The notes beneath the pieces were generated by a model. The model saw nothing but the letters and a program-made list of their open reading frames with translations. It was not told the DNA's origin and did not search any database. Below are positions 4,870-5,632 of a stretch of 5,632 bases of DNA, one piece after another. Position numbers and translations under genes: made by a program. The DNA comes from Verrucomicrobiota bacterium (GTDB lineage: Bacteria; Verrucomicrobiota; Verrucomicrobiia; Chthoniobacterales; UBA6821), in the NCBI GenBank assembly GCA_016871655.1, contig VHCR01000105.1:1-5632 (forward strand). The letters run 5' to 3'. Numbering within the stretch: the first letter of the stretch is position 1; every line of letters begins with the position of its first letter.

Positions 4870-5632
4870 TTACTGAGTTTTTAAGCGAGTGTACAATCCC
4901 CCATATCGAAACCGCGTTGAGGCATTATGCACAGCGGTGGTGAAGGCTTTTTTTTGACCGACAAGCATCACAAGCTTGCGACCCCGCGTGAGGCCGGTGT
5001 AGAGGAGGTTGCGCTGGAGTAGTAGATATTGCTGCATCGCTAGCGGCATGACAACAACAGGAAATTCAGAGCCCTGGCTTTTGTGAATCGTGATGGCATA
5101 GGCGAGGGTGAGTTCATCTAGCTCAGAAAAATCGTAGACAACCTTGCGCGTATCAAAATGTGCTGTGAGATTTTTTTCAGTGAGATCAATTTTTTGAATA
5201 CGGCCAATGTCACCATTGAAAACTTCTTTGTCGTAGTTATTCGTTGTTTGAAGAATTTTATCTCCTTCGCGGAACAAGACTCCATAAGCCATCGTCTCAC
5301 TTCGATATTGCTGAGGAGGATTGAGGCTAGCTTGCAACTTGGTATTTAATTCGCCAATGCCGAGTGTCCCGCGATGCATGGGAGCCAAGACTTGAATTTC
5401 CATGATAGGATCGACGCCGAGGCGCTTGGGAATGCGATCACGGACTAGGTTGATCAACGTTGAGACAATTTCGTCTGGTTCCTCACGACTGATGAAAAAG
5501 AAATCACTCGCAGCACTCTCGCTTCCAGGTTCAGGCAACGTCGGCAATCTCCCTTCATTGACGGCGTGAGCGGCCTCAATAATTTGACTTCCGCCGGATT
5601 GACGAAAAATTTCTTTCAAGTGCACCACAGGC
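4870..5632 (-). CDS. recD2: RecD2-like ATP-dependent DNA helicase (SF1B), C-terminal part only
   Basis: The 5' part of this gene lies beyond the right edge; the frame is open through the last base, so the valine codons at 5628-5623 are internal rather than a start. The visible part, about 253 residues, is the second RecA-like half of a RecD-type helicase. It includes the EIFRQ segment followed by a helix IIEAAHAVN (near 5610-5557), a motif IV-like APMHRGTLGIGELN (5332-5388), the RecD2-typical NNYDKEVFNGDIG (5203-5241), motif V LAYAITIHKSQGSEF (about 5062-5106), and motif VI YTGLTRGRK with the arginine finger (4975-5001). RecD2 proteins unwind DNA 5' to 3' using ATP and act in repair or replication, usually without RecBC. 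The Walker A and B motifs and the N-terminal helix-hairpin-helix region must lie outside the window. Full RecD2 and the shorter RecD of RecBCD cannot be fully separated from this half, but the NNYDK-FNGD pattern favours RecD2. It converges on the protease pair and is probably unrelated to it. Confidence 0.92.
   Translation of the reverse strand, partial: PVVHLKEIFRQSGGSQIIEAAHAVNEGRLPTLPEPGSESAASDFFFISREEPDEIVSTLINLVRDRIPKRLGVDPIMEIQVLAPMHRGTLGIGELNTKLQASLNPPQQYRSETMAYGVLFREGDKILQTTNNYDKEVFNGDIGRIQKIDLTEKNLTAHFDTRKVVYDFSELDELTLAYAITIHKSQGSEFPVVVMPLAMQQYLLLQRNLLYTGLTRGRKLVMLVGQKKAFTTAVHNASTRFRYGGLYTRLKTQ

Noticed and set aside
5623..5628. GTG codons as the start of a short helicase-like gene
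   Set aside because: The frame stays open to the window edge, and the sequence begins in the middle of a conserved RecD2 segment (PVVHLKEIFRQ), so these are internal valines.

Overview
The window looks like an ordinary chromosomal segment of an AT-leaning bacterium, probably from the Verrucomicrobia or a related PVC lineage. That is an inference from the style of the primary-type sigma factor and of the subtilisin-like precursors; there is no rRNA or other firm taxonomic marker here. Most start codons lack a recognisable Shine-Dalgarno sequence.

Layout, left to right. (1) Positions 1-88 may be the first 29 codons of a divergent minus-strand gene that runs off the left edge (weak call). (2) Positions 89-296 are an AT-rich intergenic region with a candidate sigma-70-type promoter and overlapping inverted repeats. 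(3) 297-1154 (+) encodes a compact sigma-70 family factor without region 1.1. (4) 1161-1209 is a GCTGGAG heptamer tandem repeat filling most of the short gap before the next gene. (5) 1231-2997 (+) and 3176-4789 (+) are two tandem paralogous S8 (subtilisin-family) serine protease precursors. Each has an N-terminal membrane segment, a long conserved pro-region and a complete Asp/His/Asn/Ser catalytic set. (6) The 178-base spacer between them (2998-3175) holds small hairpins, the best Shine-Dalgarno match in the window and three 8-codon mini-ORFs. (7) 4790-4869 is a short convergent gap. (8) 4870-5632 (-) is the C-terminal part of a RecD2-like SF1B DNA helicase whose 5' part lies beyond the right edge.

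The sigma factor and the proteases lie in the same direction and could share transcripts, but nothing in the sequence proves that the sigma factor controls the proteases. The proteases look exported or membrane-anchored, made as inactive precursors that mature by removal of the pro-region. The helicase is a housekeeping repair-type gene on the opposite strand and is probably unrelated. I saw no mobile element, CRISPR array, tRNA or rRNA. The most unusual points are the conserved pro-region shared by the protease pair, the insertion next to the catalytic serine in the first protease, the heptamer repeat, and the odd leader of the second protease.
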